From Sutcliffiella horikoshii (lineage in GTDB: Bacteria; Bacillota; Bacilli; Bacillales; Bacillaceae_I), in NCBI RefSeq assembly GCF_021991925.1, contig NZ_RXZI01000001.1, positions 930,001 through 994,000 on the forward strand: a DNA stretch of 64,000 bases, read 5' to 3'. Made by a program: the position numbers and the translations under genes. This document shows, piece by piece, positions 55,823-63,248 of the stretch. The notes below the pieces were generated by a model. It was not told where the DNA came from and did not search any database. It saw nothing but the letters and a program-made list of their open reading frames with translations. Every line of letters starts with the position of its first letter. Positions within the stretch are counted from its first letter, which is position 1.

Positions 55823-56266
55823 TCATTCATTTATGCGTAAATACAATACTTCATTTGCATCAGGAGTTTTTAGTAGCAATTGAGAATATTTAGTTAAGCA
55901 AACTCCAATAAAATCTTCTTCATCATTAGTATCTACATTTGGATTGAATTCTTCAGGCAAAAACAAAATATAATCACCAGCAATTCTATGCCATTTATCC
56001 TGTAAAAATTTCAGATCATCTTTGCTAATGACTTCAGTATATGGATTACTTATACTTTTACCATTAATACTGTTTGGTTCATACCACCAAAGAATCGTGC
56101 ATTTTCCGGATCCGAAAATACATTTTATGTATTCGAATAAGCTTATTAACAAGTCTGTTTTAGGTTCTGCTAATGGGAATTCAATTAATGTCTTCAACTC
56201 AGCTTTTTGTCTTATATCTTGATTTAAACCAATTATATCTAAAAACCCTTCCCAAGAGCATTCCAT
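55823..56266 (-). CDS. Hypothetical protein, 147 residues
   Basis: A soluble, acidic protein with no recognised domain. It begins MECSWEGFLDIIGLN and contains a WWYEPNS segment around residue 68 and an acidic patch (PNVDTNDEEDF) near residue 120. The ribosome binding site AAGGAGGG is strong, so it is very likely translated. Size, acidity and place among similar orphan genes recall immunity or SUKH-like proteins, but no motif proves this. Confidence 0.55.
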   Translation of the reverse strand: MECSWEGFLDIIGLNQDIRQKAELKTLIEFPLAEPKTDLLISLFEYIKCIFGSGKCTILWWYEPNSINGKSISNPYTEVISKDDLKFLQDKWHRIAGDYILFLPEEFNPNVDTNDEEDFIGVCLTKYSQLLLKTPDANEVLYLRINE

Positions 56267-56291
56267 ACTTACCCTCCTTAGTTGGTAAATT

Positions 56292-56579
56292 TCATTTATA
56301 AAAAACTATTTGATTCAGTAATAACCCTAAAATTACAAACCCAACAATGAAAGCACCTATGTGAATTAAAATCTTATATCTCAACTTTATTTTAAATAAA
56401 AAATATAATCCAAAGGTGAAAAAAAGGATTATTAAATCTATAGGTGTCTTAATCAGTGAAACAATAAATTTATTATTGATATGGAAATGTTCATAAATAA
56501 AGTCTCTAAAATAATAATTATTTGCTATACCAACCATAGAAAAAATGACTTGATAAACAAAAAACTTAAAAAGGTTCAC
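56292..56579 (-). CDS. Small membrane protein, 95 residues
   Basis: Three hydrophobic helices are predicted (residues about 5-20, 40-65 and 72-92; e.g. LIILFFTFGLYFLF and LIHIGAFIVGFVILGLL). The start is GTG 56579 with GGAG 10 nt upstream. No family recognised. It sits 25 nt upstream of the 147-residue gene on the same strand with no repeat copy between them, so these two and the CPCC gene may form one unit. Confidence 0.55.
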   Translation of the reverse strand: MNLFKFFVYQVIFSMVGIANNYYFRDFIYEHFHINNKFIVSLIKTPIDLIILFFTFGLYFLFKIKLRYKILIHIGAFIVGFVILGLLLNQIVFYK

Positions 56580-56661
56580 ACCATTCCAACTCCATATATT
56601 AAGCCTTTTTATAAGCCTGTTTTCCTTCTTCTAAAGTATTGTTTTACTAATTATTTCTTAT

Positions 56662-56730
56662 TCAACTAGAATTCCCAATTCTTAAGAAAGGAGCGATTCA
56701 CTATGCAGCAATCGCGCCCGATTGTTGAAA
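56662..56730. repeat. Island repeat, copy C
   Basis: CCCAATTCTTAAGAAAGG, CTATGCAGCAATCGCGCCCG and ATTGTTGAAAAAGG closely follow copy D. GCGATT and AATCGC inside it can pair. The core is 12 nt past the stop of the 56740-57346 gene. Confidence 0.7.
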
Positions 56731-56739
56731 AAGGAAAAA

Positions 56740-57346
56740 TCAATCATATTCAACAATTGAATAATCAGTTGTGCTGGGAAGGGTTTTAATTACTAAATCT
56801 AAATGAGAGTATCTATTATTATTTGAAATAAAAACTAGACCATCACCGTCATAATCAACCCAAAGCACAGTCGAAAATTCATTTACTGTAACAATAGGAG
56901 TTTCCATTTTTTTGTTTTCTCCCCAAACTGTTTTAAGGTACCTGTAACCGATACTAAAAACGTCTTTCCCAAGTGAGAGACAAGCAAAATTGTTCATACT
57001 TCCATTTCCATATAAATAGGGGAAGATTACTTTAAACTGAACAATATTGTTAATTTTGATTTTGTTGTAATAACCGCTGCCTTCTTCCCATTTGGACTTC
57101 GTATATTCAATACAGTGTGTTAAACACTCATTATCAATTTCTTCTTGTTGAAAGTCAAAGCACTCAAAAAAGGCGAATACAGGAAAATCATTTATATTAT
57201 TAACCCAATTAGAAACAAACTCTTCAACATCTGAAGCGTCTTTCCTTTGCCAAAGAGAAACAAACATCATAAAGGAAAGGTACTTTTCCATCAAATGCAA
57301 ATGGAAATAAATGATTATTAGTAGCAATCGCAATATCAATCTTCAT
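56740..57346 (-). pseudogene. Frameshifted gene of unknown function (about 201 codons)
   Basis: The frame with the only good ribosome binding site (GGGGGTGG before ATG 57346) reads MKIDIAIATNNHLFPFAF, then YDVCFSLAKE, and soon stops. The next frame continues DASDVEEFVSNWVNN to 56740. Removing one A from the AAA at 57243-57241 (minus strand) joins the two as SLAKEDASDVEEFV without a break, and the total of 607 nt is 3n+1, as expected for a single insertion. The downstream part has no recognised domain; it includes WVDYDGDGLVFISN near the end. It is either a real pseudogene or a sequencing error in a homopolymer. Confidence 0.6.
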
Positions 57347-57385
57347 CACTTCCACCCCCATTTTACATGGTTTTAGTTCATATTA

Positions 57386-57460
57386 AACAATCCTGTCCCA
57401 TTCCTCAATAAGAAAAGGCAATCAAGCTATGCTGTAATCGCGCCCGATTGTGAATAATGG
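57386..57460. repeat. Island repeat, copy D
   Basis: AACAATCCTGTCCCATTCC (first core), AATAAGAAAAGG, CTATGCTG and TAATCGCGCCCGATTGTG (second core) are present in the same order as in copy C. The second core is about 35 nt past the stop of the phosphotransferase gene. Confidence 0.7.
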
Positions 57461-57489
57461 CCCTCCTATTTATGTACTAATTAATTTGG

Positions 57490-58356
57490 TCAACTAAGAT
57501 ACTCTCTCCATTCAGTCCAAGCTTTCATATAGCTACTTAAGTCCTGAGGGTGTACTTTAATACATACACCAATACGGGTATACAGTTGAAAAATCACTTC
57601 ATCTATAAGCCGTTCTTCTGTGAAGGGTGTATTAACTTTCCATAGCGCAAATAATGGCAGCAGCGTTTCTATATTCAGGCTATCTGGAGATGAGCAGAAT
57701 GCATACGTAAAATCATAAATCCTTGGACCAATTAAAGGTGAAGGATCTATAACCCCAACTAATTTATTTGAATGATAGACGAAATTGTGGATCCCTGTAT
57801 CTCCGTGAAGATAATATTTTTCTTCTTTATTATGATAATCTCTAAGTTTCTCCACTAATTCTTTAACTCTTCTATGGTCTCCATTAGGTAGATGGTTTCC
57901 TATGCTTTCATGAGCAAGCTTAAAACTAATGTTGTTAAAATCTGACCAGGTACTTCTATGTATTCCATTAACCCTTCCCCATGATGTATCATTATTTATC
58001 TTTTTATATTTAGTAAATAATTCTCGGATTAAAATGGTCATCCAATCTAATTTAGAACCACGGTTGTAGTGAGTTTCTCCAGGGATATATGTGTAAACTA
58101 TGTAATTATCATTTTCATCCGCATAAATCACATCAGGTATTACACTTATTTCATTGTATGACAGCAGGAAATCTTTAGTTGAACTTATGATTTTCGGATC
58201 ATCTATTTTGATAACATAGGTAGGGTTATTCTCTAGTAAAAGAGTATATATGACTCCTCTTGTAGTACCACTATTCATGCGTTTTAACACTATTTCAGCA
58301 TTTCTTAACATTCCTTCACTTTCTAAAACATCTATTATTTTATCGGGTTTTTCCAT
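57490..58356 (-). CDS. Aminoglycoside phosphotransferase-fold kinase
   Basis: A 288-residue protein of the APH/choline kinase superfamily. The Brenner motif reads YYLHGDTGIHNFVY (catalytic Asp and metal Asn) near residue 180, followed by the metal Asp in VIDPSPLIGPRIYDF. The N-lobe has a weak ATP-binding pattern with the lysine in YVIKIDD. Substrate unknown: these enzymes phosphorylate antibiotics, sugars, choline or amino-acid-like metabolites. It is a single gene between two repeat copies. ATG has TTGGAG upstream. Confidence 0.8.
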   Translation of the reverse strand: MEKPDKIIDVLESEGMLRNAEIVLKRMNSGTTRGVIYTLLLENNPTYVIKIDDPKIISSTKDFLLSYNEISVIPDVIYADENDNYIVYTYIPGETHYNRGSKLDWMTILIRELFTKYKKINNDTSWGRVNGIHRSTWSDFNNISFKLAHESIGNHLPNGDHRRVKELVEKLRDYHNKEEKYYLHGDTGIHNFVYHSNKLVGVIDPSPLIGPRIYDFTYAFCSSPDSLNIETLLPLFALWKVNTPFTEERLIDEVIFQLYTRIGVCIKVHPQDLSSYMKAWTEWREYLS

Positions 58357-58373
58357 AAAGCAGCTCCAATAGA

Positions 58374-58427
58374 TTAATTTAAACTACAACAATTATAATT
58401 CAGCTATCGCTCCTAGATTGTTGAAGA
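58374..58427. repeat. Island repeat, copy E
   Basis: TTAATTTAAACTACAACAA and the core ATCGCTCCTAGATTGTTGAA. The first block recurs at 59091-59105 (TAATTTAAACTACATC) and the core at 52504. The core lies about 32 nt past the stop of the 58457-59032 gene. Confidence 0.55.
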
Positions 58428-58456
58428 CATTAATTTAATATTTTTTTAAGTACAAG

Positions 58457-59032
58457 CTAAGTTTTATTTTTAATAGGTGTTTTTAGATTAGCTTTGCATG
58501 ATTTAATTATTTTCTCGACTTTGTTCTTGAATTCATCATCCCCATGCTTTGGTAAGAAGAATGAAACTTCTCTGAGGTTCTTAGTCTTATAGTAAAAAAG
58601 ATAATAATTTTTAGTGGAGTATATTGTAGGTTTTCCGCTTAAGTCCAAGTTACTATGTCTTAATAAGAATTTACATGAAAACGAATTGAACTCAGCGTAA
58701 ATATTTAAAATATCTTTGTTTCTATATGCTTTGTACAGCTTCGCTCCAAGTATTCTTACACAAATGTACTTCCACATGTAATGGAATGTTAATAAGAGTA
58801 TTGATATTGTGATGAAAGTGAATAACAAATCTACATTATTTGCTGCTATTAATCTTTCTGGATTATTATAAATGATTGAATTATCGTATCTCGCTTTGAC
58901 ATGGTACCAAACCTGCATAAGTGATAGTAATAACATTACTAACCAGTAAATTATTTTATTATATGTCGAATATCTAATCATCTCTCGGCAAGCTTCAGGG
59001 GTAACATGAACTTGGACTTCAATATTTCCCAT
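58457..59032 (-). CDS. Two-helix membrane protein, YcxB-like
   Basis: A 191-residue protein with two hydrophobic helices (about residues 27-45, IIYWLVMLLLSLMQVWY, and 70-90, LLFTFITISILLLTF) followed by a cytoplasmic region. The C-terminal layout IYSTKNYYLFYYKTKN..FFLPKHG resembles the YcxB-like domain, in which a YLF...Y...F.PK pattern ends the protein; this is from memory and should be searched. Function unknown. ATG with GTGGAG upstream. It is flanked by repeat copies on both sides. Confidence 0.5.
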   Translation of the reverse strand: MGNIEVQVHVTPEACREMIRYSTYNKIIYWLVMLLLSLMQVWYHVKARYDNSIIYNNPERLIAANNVDLLFTFITISILLLTFHYMWKYICVRILGAKLYKAYRNKDILNIYAEFNSFSCKFLLRHSNLDLSGKPTIYSTKNYYLFYYKTKNLREVSFFLPKHGDDEFKNKVEKIIKSCKANLKTPIKNKT

Positions 59033-59089
59033 TTAGACACTCCACTAATTGTTTTTTTATGTTCATACCTTCGAAACTCCCTTAAGTAT

Positions 59090-59245
59090 TTAATTTAAAC
59101 TACATCTAAAGTTATTCCGCAATCCTGCCCGTTTGCTTAATTCCAATTATTTCATAATCGAATAATTCCTACAATATGAAATTCTCTTTGGCTAAAATAA
59201 AAAGAGCGCTAATCCTTGTTCCTGGATCGCGCCCGATTGTTTAAG
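59090..59245. repeat. Island repeat, copy F/G (longest copy)
   Basis: Starts with TAATTTAAACTACATC, then core 1 CAATCCTGCCCGTTTGC, the middle block CCAATTATTTCATAA and TTCCTACAATATG, and core 2 ATCGCGCCCGATTGTTTAAG. The two cores are direct repeats about 100 bp apart. Core 2 lies about 58 nt past the stop of the gene at 59301. Confidence 0.7.
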
Positions 59246-59300
59246 AACACTTATACTTAATAAATAAAAATAAGCTGTCATTACGACAGCTCTGGCACTC

Positions 59301-59765
59301 CTAAAGATTCTTTTCTAATTTGTGATCGTGAAGGTGTTCATATTCCATTAACTCAATAAATACATCATTGAGATTTTCCCTCTCTAATTCAGAGGAACCG
59401 AAATATGTTTTCGGGTCTATATTAAATGTAACAACATCAATTCCCCAGACGTTTTCTTCATTTTCAGGATTTGTAGTATTGATCATAATGCTTACTTCAT
59501 ACCATCTTTTCGATTTTGAACCAGTATGGTCAACAATCAAATTTAGATTTTGGAATCTCTCAAAAGTCCAACTTACATCCTTTCCACATTCTTCACGAAC
59601 TACCTTTGTAATATAGGGATTCAGCACATCTACCAATAGTTCGTCTGAAGAAGCATATATTTCTTTCTTAATTTTACCACTTGGATGTACTGTAGCCTGA
59701 CCAATATTAGTCGGTATAGAACAAAAGAGAATTAAAAAAGCAAAAACCAACAAGATTTTCTTCAT
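59301..59765 (-). CDS. Secreted protein, possibly DUF3888-like
   Basis: A 154-residue protein with a Sec signal peptide (MKKILLVFAFLILFCSIPTN, cleavage likely after GQA near residue 24). The mature part has ELLVDVLNPYITKVVREECG, which resembles the start of the DUF3888 domain, and later IDVVTFNIDPKTYF. Two cysteines are present, one in the signal peptide. Function unknown. ATG 59765 has GAGGTG upstream; the longer frame to 59858 runs through the repeat and is rejected. Confidence 0.6.
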   Translation of the reverse strand: MKKILLVFAFLILFCSIPTNIGQATVHPSGKIKKEIYASSDELLVDVLNPYITKVVREECGKDVSWTFERFQNLNLIVDHTGSKSKRWYEVSIMINTTNPENEENVWGIDVVTFNIDPKTYFGSSELERENLNDVFIELMEYEHLHDHKLEKNL

Positions 59766-59827
59766 ATAATTCACCTCAAGTTTTATTTTCCAACTATAAG
59801 ATGAATTATTCTGATGCTTTTTTGTTT

Positions 59828-59850
59828 CAGACTCGCGCCCGTTAGTTGAA
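59828..59850. repeat. Island repeat, copy H (core only)
   Basis: CAGACTCGCGCCCGTTAGTTGAA, located 5-27 nt past the stop codon of the 59855-60529 gene. Only the core is conserved. Confidence 0.5.
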
Positions 59851-59854
59851 CAAA

Positions 59855-60529
59855 TCATAAATTTGCTGGTTGAAATTCAATTGAATTGGCTTGAAACATG
59901 TTATCTAGATATTCATAAACAATAACAATTTCACCAATATAACCAGCTGGAGAAACTCGACAATCAACCCTCACAATAAGTTTATTGTCTTTTACTTCGT
60001 ATTTAGTAATACTGCCAAACGCTACATTATCAAATAAGTTTGTCGGTGGTATTTCTAAAGGGGCTATATCAACTGTAAATACCTTTTCTCCCACACTAAT
60101 TTCGGCTCTTTCAGTCGACAGCTTTGTTTTTACGTTTTTATATATAATTGCCAAAGGATTATCAACAAGAACATCAATCAATCCATTTGTATTTCTATAT
60201 ACGTAAACTTCTTCCTGTACCACACCAGTACCATAACCTTTCGTCAAGATTATAATTAACTCTTTCTTTTCATCTTTGTTGATGTCTTCGTAATACATTT
60301 CCGGGGCGTATGTAGGGTTAGTAACGTTCCTCCAAAAAGGTCTTGAGTAAACTTCCCCCTTGAAATTAATTTTGAAGTCTTGATATAAGCCGTTCATTTT
60401 TTTAGCATACAAGGTTATGTTATCTTTGCTTAACTCAGAAACAACATGATATCCCTCAATCGTAGAAGCTGCTTTATTAGGGGCACTCATAAGAACAAAT
60501 GCCAATATAAAAATAATGTATTTTTTCAT
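59855..60529 (-). CDS. Secreted protein of unknown function, 224 residues
   Basis: A signal peptide (MKKYIIFILAFVLMSAPNKA) is followed by a beta-rich extracellular domain. The segment YYEDINKDEKKELIIIL near residue 80 has the spacing of a calcium-binding D-x-N-x-D loop found in FG-GAP/VCBS-like repeats. VYVYRNTNGLIDVL follows. I recognise no family with confidence. ATG has GAGGTG upstream. It is the last gene of the repeat-bearing island. Confidence 0.6.
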   Translation of the reverse strand: MKKYIIFILAFVLMSAPNKAASTIEGYHVVSELSKDNITLYAKKMNGLYQDFKINFKGEVYSRPFWRNVTNPTYAPEMYYEDINKDEKKELIIILTKGYGTGVVQEEVYVYRNTNGLIDVLVDNPLAIIYKNVKTKLSTERAEISVGEKVFTVDIAPLEIPPTNLFDNVAFGSITKYEVKDNKLIVRVDCRVSPAGYIGEIVIVYEYLDNMFQANSIEFQPANL

Positions 60530-60747
60530 TAGTTGAACACCTCATTTTTAGTGTTCCCTAAGAGAATTTCTTATTATGCTAATCTGACCTGTTAAGTACA
60601 CTCTTTTCACAATTTTTATTTTTTTAGCTAAATATCAAATTAACTATCCAAGTGTTATTCAATTATCTGGCCCTTTAATGGAATAAGAAAAATCCTATTG
60701 CTAATTGTATTAGGCTGATCGTCTCAAACCAGAATTACAAAATCAAA

Positions 60748-60777
60748 AAGTACACCCCTGTCAACAGGAGTGTACTT
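60748..60777 (-). terminator. Intrinsic terminator of the SleB-like gene
   Basis: AAGTACACCCCTGT (60748-60761) pairs with ACAGGAGTGTACTT (60764-60777) with one mismatch, and A residues at 60745-60749 provide the U-run on the minus strand. Confidence 0.8.
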
Positions 60778-60795
60778 TCCATTTCGCATTCCTTA

Positions 60796-61425
60796 TCAGT
60801 AAGCAAATAAATGTCTGCCGATTCTTAAGTTTGGTGTAGTATTTACAAAAATCCACTCAGATGTAGCGGTTTGAGGATTATAATAATATGTAGATCCATA
60901 GCTTGGATCCCAGCCTTTCCAAGCATCCTTAACAGCGTGATATGCTATATATGTAGGTGTTAAATAGTATTGACCATCCTGTACAGCTGTAAAGGCATTT
61001 CTTTGGTAAATGACACCTTCTATCGTCGAAGGAAATTCAGAGGAATGCAATCGGTTCTTTATTACAGCGGCTACAGCTACTTGACCTTTATAAGTTTCTC
61101 CCCGGGCTTCCCCGTAAACGATCTTAGCCATCTTTTCAATCTCAATTAGTCTATACAATGTTTCCGGATTAGCCACTCCATTGACGGAAAGTCCAAAATC
61201 CCGTTGCAAAAGCCGGACACCTTCCTCTGTTAAAGGTCCATAATATCCTGTAGGGGCAACTTCTAGATAACCCAACAATACCAGTTTTTCTTGCAGAGCG
61301 GTCACCTGCTGTCCCTGATCTCCTACTTGCAGCGAATTCCAATTTGCAAATGATTCTTTCGGAAAAAACGACACTGCCAGAATGGAAGCAAACACAAAGC
61401 TTAATAATTTCATTTTATTCGACAT
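60796..61425 (-). CDS. Cell wall hydrolase with peptidoglycan-binding domain (SleB-like)
   Basis: A 209-residue exported protein: signal peptide (cleavage likely after SFA near residue 27), a PG_binding_1 domain (LQVGDQGQQVTALQEKLVLLGY and YYGPLTEEGVRLLQRDFGL, each quoted in part), and a Hydrolase_2 domain beginning MAKIVYGEARGE near residue 118 with the catalytic Glu, VAAVIKNR and NAFTAVQDG. SleB and CwlJ-like enzymes degrade spore cortex peptidoglycan during germination. Whether this paralogue is spore-specific is not shown. ATG 61425 has AAGGAGG upstream. Confidence 0.9.
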   Translation of the reverse strand: MSNKMKLLSFVFASILAVSFFPKESFANWNSLQVGDQGQQVTALQEKLVLLGYLEVAPTGYYGPLTEEGVRLLQRDFGLSVNGVANPETLYRLIEIEKMAKIVYGEARGETYKGQVAVAAVIKNRLHSSEFPSTIEGVIYQRNAFTAVQDGQYYLTPTYIAYHAVKDAWKGWDPSYGSTYYYNPQTATSEWIFVNTTPNLRIGRHLFAY

Positions 61426-61633
61426 ATAACAACCTCCTTTTTGTACATATACACCAGCAAAAGAAATATAAAACTTTATTTCCATTTTTTGAGGAAATAC
61501 TCCTGTATAAACAGAGAGAAAGAACTAGATTGATTAAATTCTTAACCAACATGGCCTGCTCCCTCACCTTGCACTGTTTTTCTTTAGCTGGTGTTTTAAA
61601 AGTGGAAGTCATAAATGTCGATAAGAGCTTCCT

Positions 61634-61669
61634 CAGCTAGGCAGAGTCAAGCTTCGAAGTGCCTAGTTG
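61634..61669. other. Unassigned hairpin in a 300-bp gap
   Basis: CAGCTAGGCA (61634-61643) pairs with TGCCTAGTTG (61660-61669, one G-T pair); the loop contains the short palindrome CTTCGAAG. There is no T-run, so it is not a clear terminator. The rest of 61426-61725 shows no gene. Confidence 0.4.
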
Positions 61670-61725
61670 AAGGAAAGTCCTTGCATATATCAACCGTGGT
61701 ATAGCGCGAATCTAATTGATAAAGT

Positions 61726-63153
61726 TTAATAGGTTGTAAACCTTAATACCTTTTGTATACGATACATTGCTTTATTAACTATCGTCATCTCATCCTTATA
61801 CGATTCAAAGGGCAGTGTGTACATTTCATCCTCATTACTCCAAAGTCTTAAATAGTATTCGTTCATATCCTTCATCACCTGCTCATCATTTGAGGCTGTT
61901 ATTTTAATATCGGTTTCCAAATTGAGGTCATAAAGATTTCTTCTTGTGAAATTTGCTGAACCTCCGATGATCGTTGATTCCGCTTCTCTTTTAAAATATA
62001 TCATTTTAGGATGGTATTGTTCCCCTTGTGTGTTGTACCATCTTAACTCAATATTTCCTTGTCCTTCCTCTACAAGTTCTGCACCCACAGGCCTGTTAGG
62101 GAGTCCTATCTTCTGCTGCCCAAATGCATGTTCATTTGGATCAAGGATCAAGTTTATTGTCACTCCACGGTGCGCTGCAGCAATCAGCTCCTCGATGATC
62201 TTTCTCTCGGCTAAATAGAACATACCGACCCATATCTCTTCTTTATCTTTAGAATTTTTAATTTCTTCAAGGGTATGATCTAGAATCTTCCGTTCGGTCA
62301 GAAGTTGGACCGCAATTTCGCCTTCCTCTTCTTTACCTTTATATACAGGCAACTTCCCACCACCCGAAAAATCAAGGACAGCTTGTTCTGTTTTTAATAT
62401 GTCCCCTATGATTGGGCCCTTCACCTCAAAAGCGGTGTTTGAATGAAGTCCACTTGCATCATGCGGATTGGCAGAAGAGATGATGGCACTTTTATCGGTG
62501 GCGATCACCTTACGATGGTTTGCCTTTATATTCATCAGTTTAAGATAGGAACGGACCGTCGTATCAGGGGCACTTTTGGCCATCGGATTTTGTATCCATC
62601 CAGAACCACCTTGTCCAAACCATTGGAAGAACACTCTCCAAAGTCCTGAATACAAGGGGTTGGAGTCCCTTAAGACTTTTACGTTCGTTTCAATGACTTT
62701 TACTCCATTCTCTTCTAACTTTTTAAGTTCCTCCGCTTCATGCGACCCATACGTGGTGTTGATTTCATCCGTTATGAATACAATTTCCACCTCAGGATTC
62801 TCCTCTTTTTTTGAAAGCAGGGTTTTCATTAATGTGTCACTCAATGGAGGATAGTCCATCTCTCCATCGTTATATCCATTGAAAAGAAACATATCCAACA
62901 CAATGAATTCCTCTGCCTCTTCGATCACTTTGTAGATTCGATCAAAAATTTCATGTTCTACTTGAAAATCATCTTTCTCTCCATATGTTAAATCGTAGAG
63001 GAAATCCACGTCCGTCACATAGTGGATATCTCCTTCATAGGAAACACCTTCAGGCAACGGCTTATAACTGTGATAGATGCTTGTAAGAGCAACAATCAAA
63101 AAAAGCACTAATAAAATGGTTAATCCTCTATTTTTCATTATCCATTTCTTCAT
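61726..63153 (-). CDS. Phospholipase D family protein
   Basis: A 475-residue protein with an N-terminal membrane anchor (LTILLVLFLIVALTSIY, residues about 10-27) and two PLD half-domains. The first HKD motif is intact: NHRKVIATDKSAIISSANP near residue 215. The second reads YHPKMIYFKREAESTIIGGSANF near residue 390, so His and Lys are present but the usual Asp is Lys. The layout resembles cardiolipin synthase-like or uncharacterised PLD proteins acting on the outer face of the membrane. ATG has AGGGGGAAA upstream. Confidence 0.85.
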   Translation of the reverse strand: MKKWIMKNRGLTILLVLFLIVALTSIYHSYKPLPEGVSYEGDIHYVTDVDFLYDLTYGEKDDFQVEHEIFDRIYKVIEEAEEFIVLDMFLFNGYNDGEMDYPPLSDTLMKTLLSKKEENPEVEIVFITDEINTTYGSHEAEELKKLEENGVKVIETNVKVLRDSNPLYSGLWRVFFQWFGQGGSGWIQNPMAKSAPDTTVRSYLKLMNIKANHRKVIATDKSAIISSANPHDASGLHSNTAFEVKGPIIGDILKTEQAVLDFSGGGKLPVYKGKEEEGEIAVQLLTERKILDHTLEEIKNSKDKEEIWVGMFYLAERKIIEELIAAAHRGVTINLILDPNEHAFGQQKIGLPNRPVGAELVEEGQGNIELRWYNTQGEQYHPKMIYFKREAESTIIGGSANFTRRNLYDLNLETDIKITASNDEQVMKDMNEYYLRLWSNEDEMYTLPFESYKDEMTIVNKAMYRIQKVLRFTTY

Positions 63154-63193
63154 TAAATTTCCCCCTATATATCATAAAAACAGATGCATAATA

Positions 63194-63222
63194 AAAAAGC
63201 TTGCCTGCTCTACAAGCTTTTT
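63194..63222 (-). terminator. Intrinsic terminator of the sugar dehydrogenase gene
   Basis: AAAAAGCTTG (63194-63203) and CAAGCTTTTT (63213-63222) form a 10-bp stem around a 9-nt loop; A residues supply the U-run on the minus strand. Confidence 0.75.
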
Positions 63223-63248
63223 CACCTATCTTTTTTCCTCTTAAATCC

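Noticed and set aside
56690-56740. Copy C of the repeat as a simple intrinsic terminator
   Set aside because: The GCGATT/AATCGC stem is short, not conserved in copy D, and no U-run follows on the gene-sense strand.
59766-59858. N-terminal extension of the secreted protein gene at 59301
   Set aside because: The extension runs through the repeat core, lacks a ribosome binding site and would bury the clear signal peptide.
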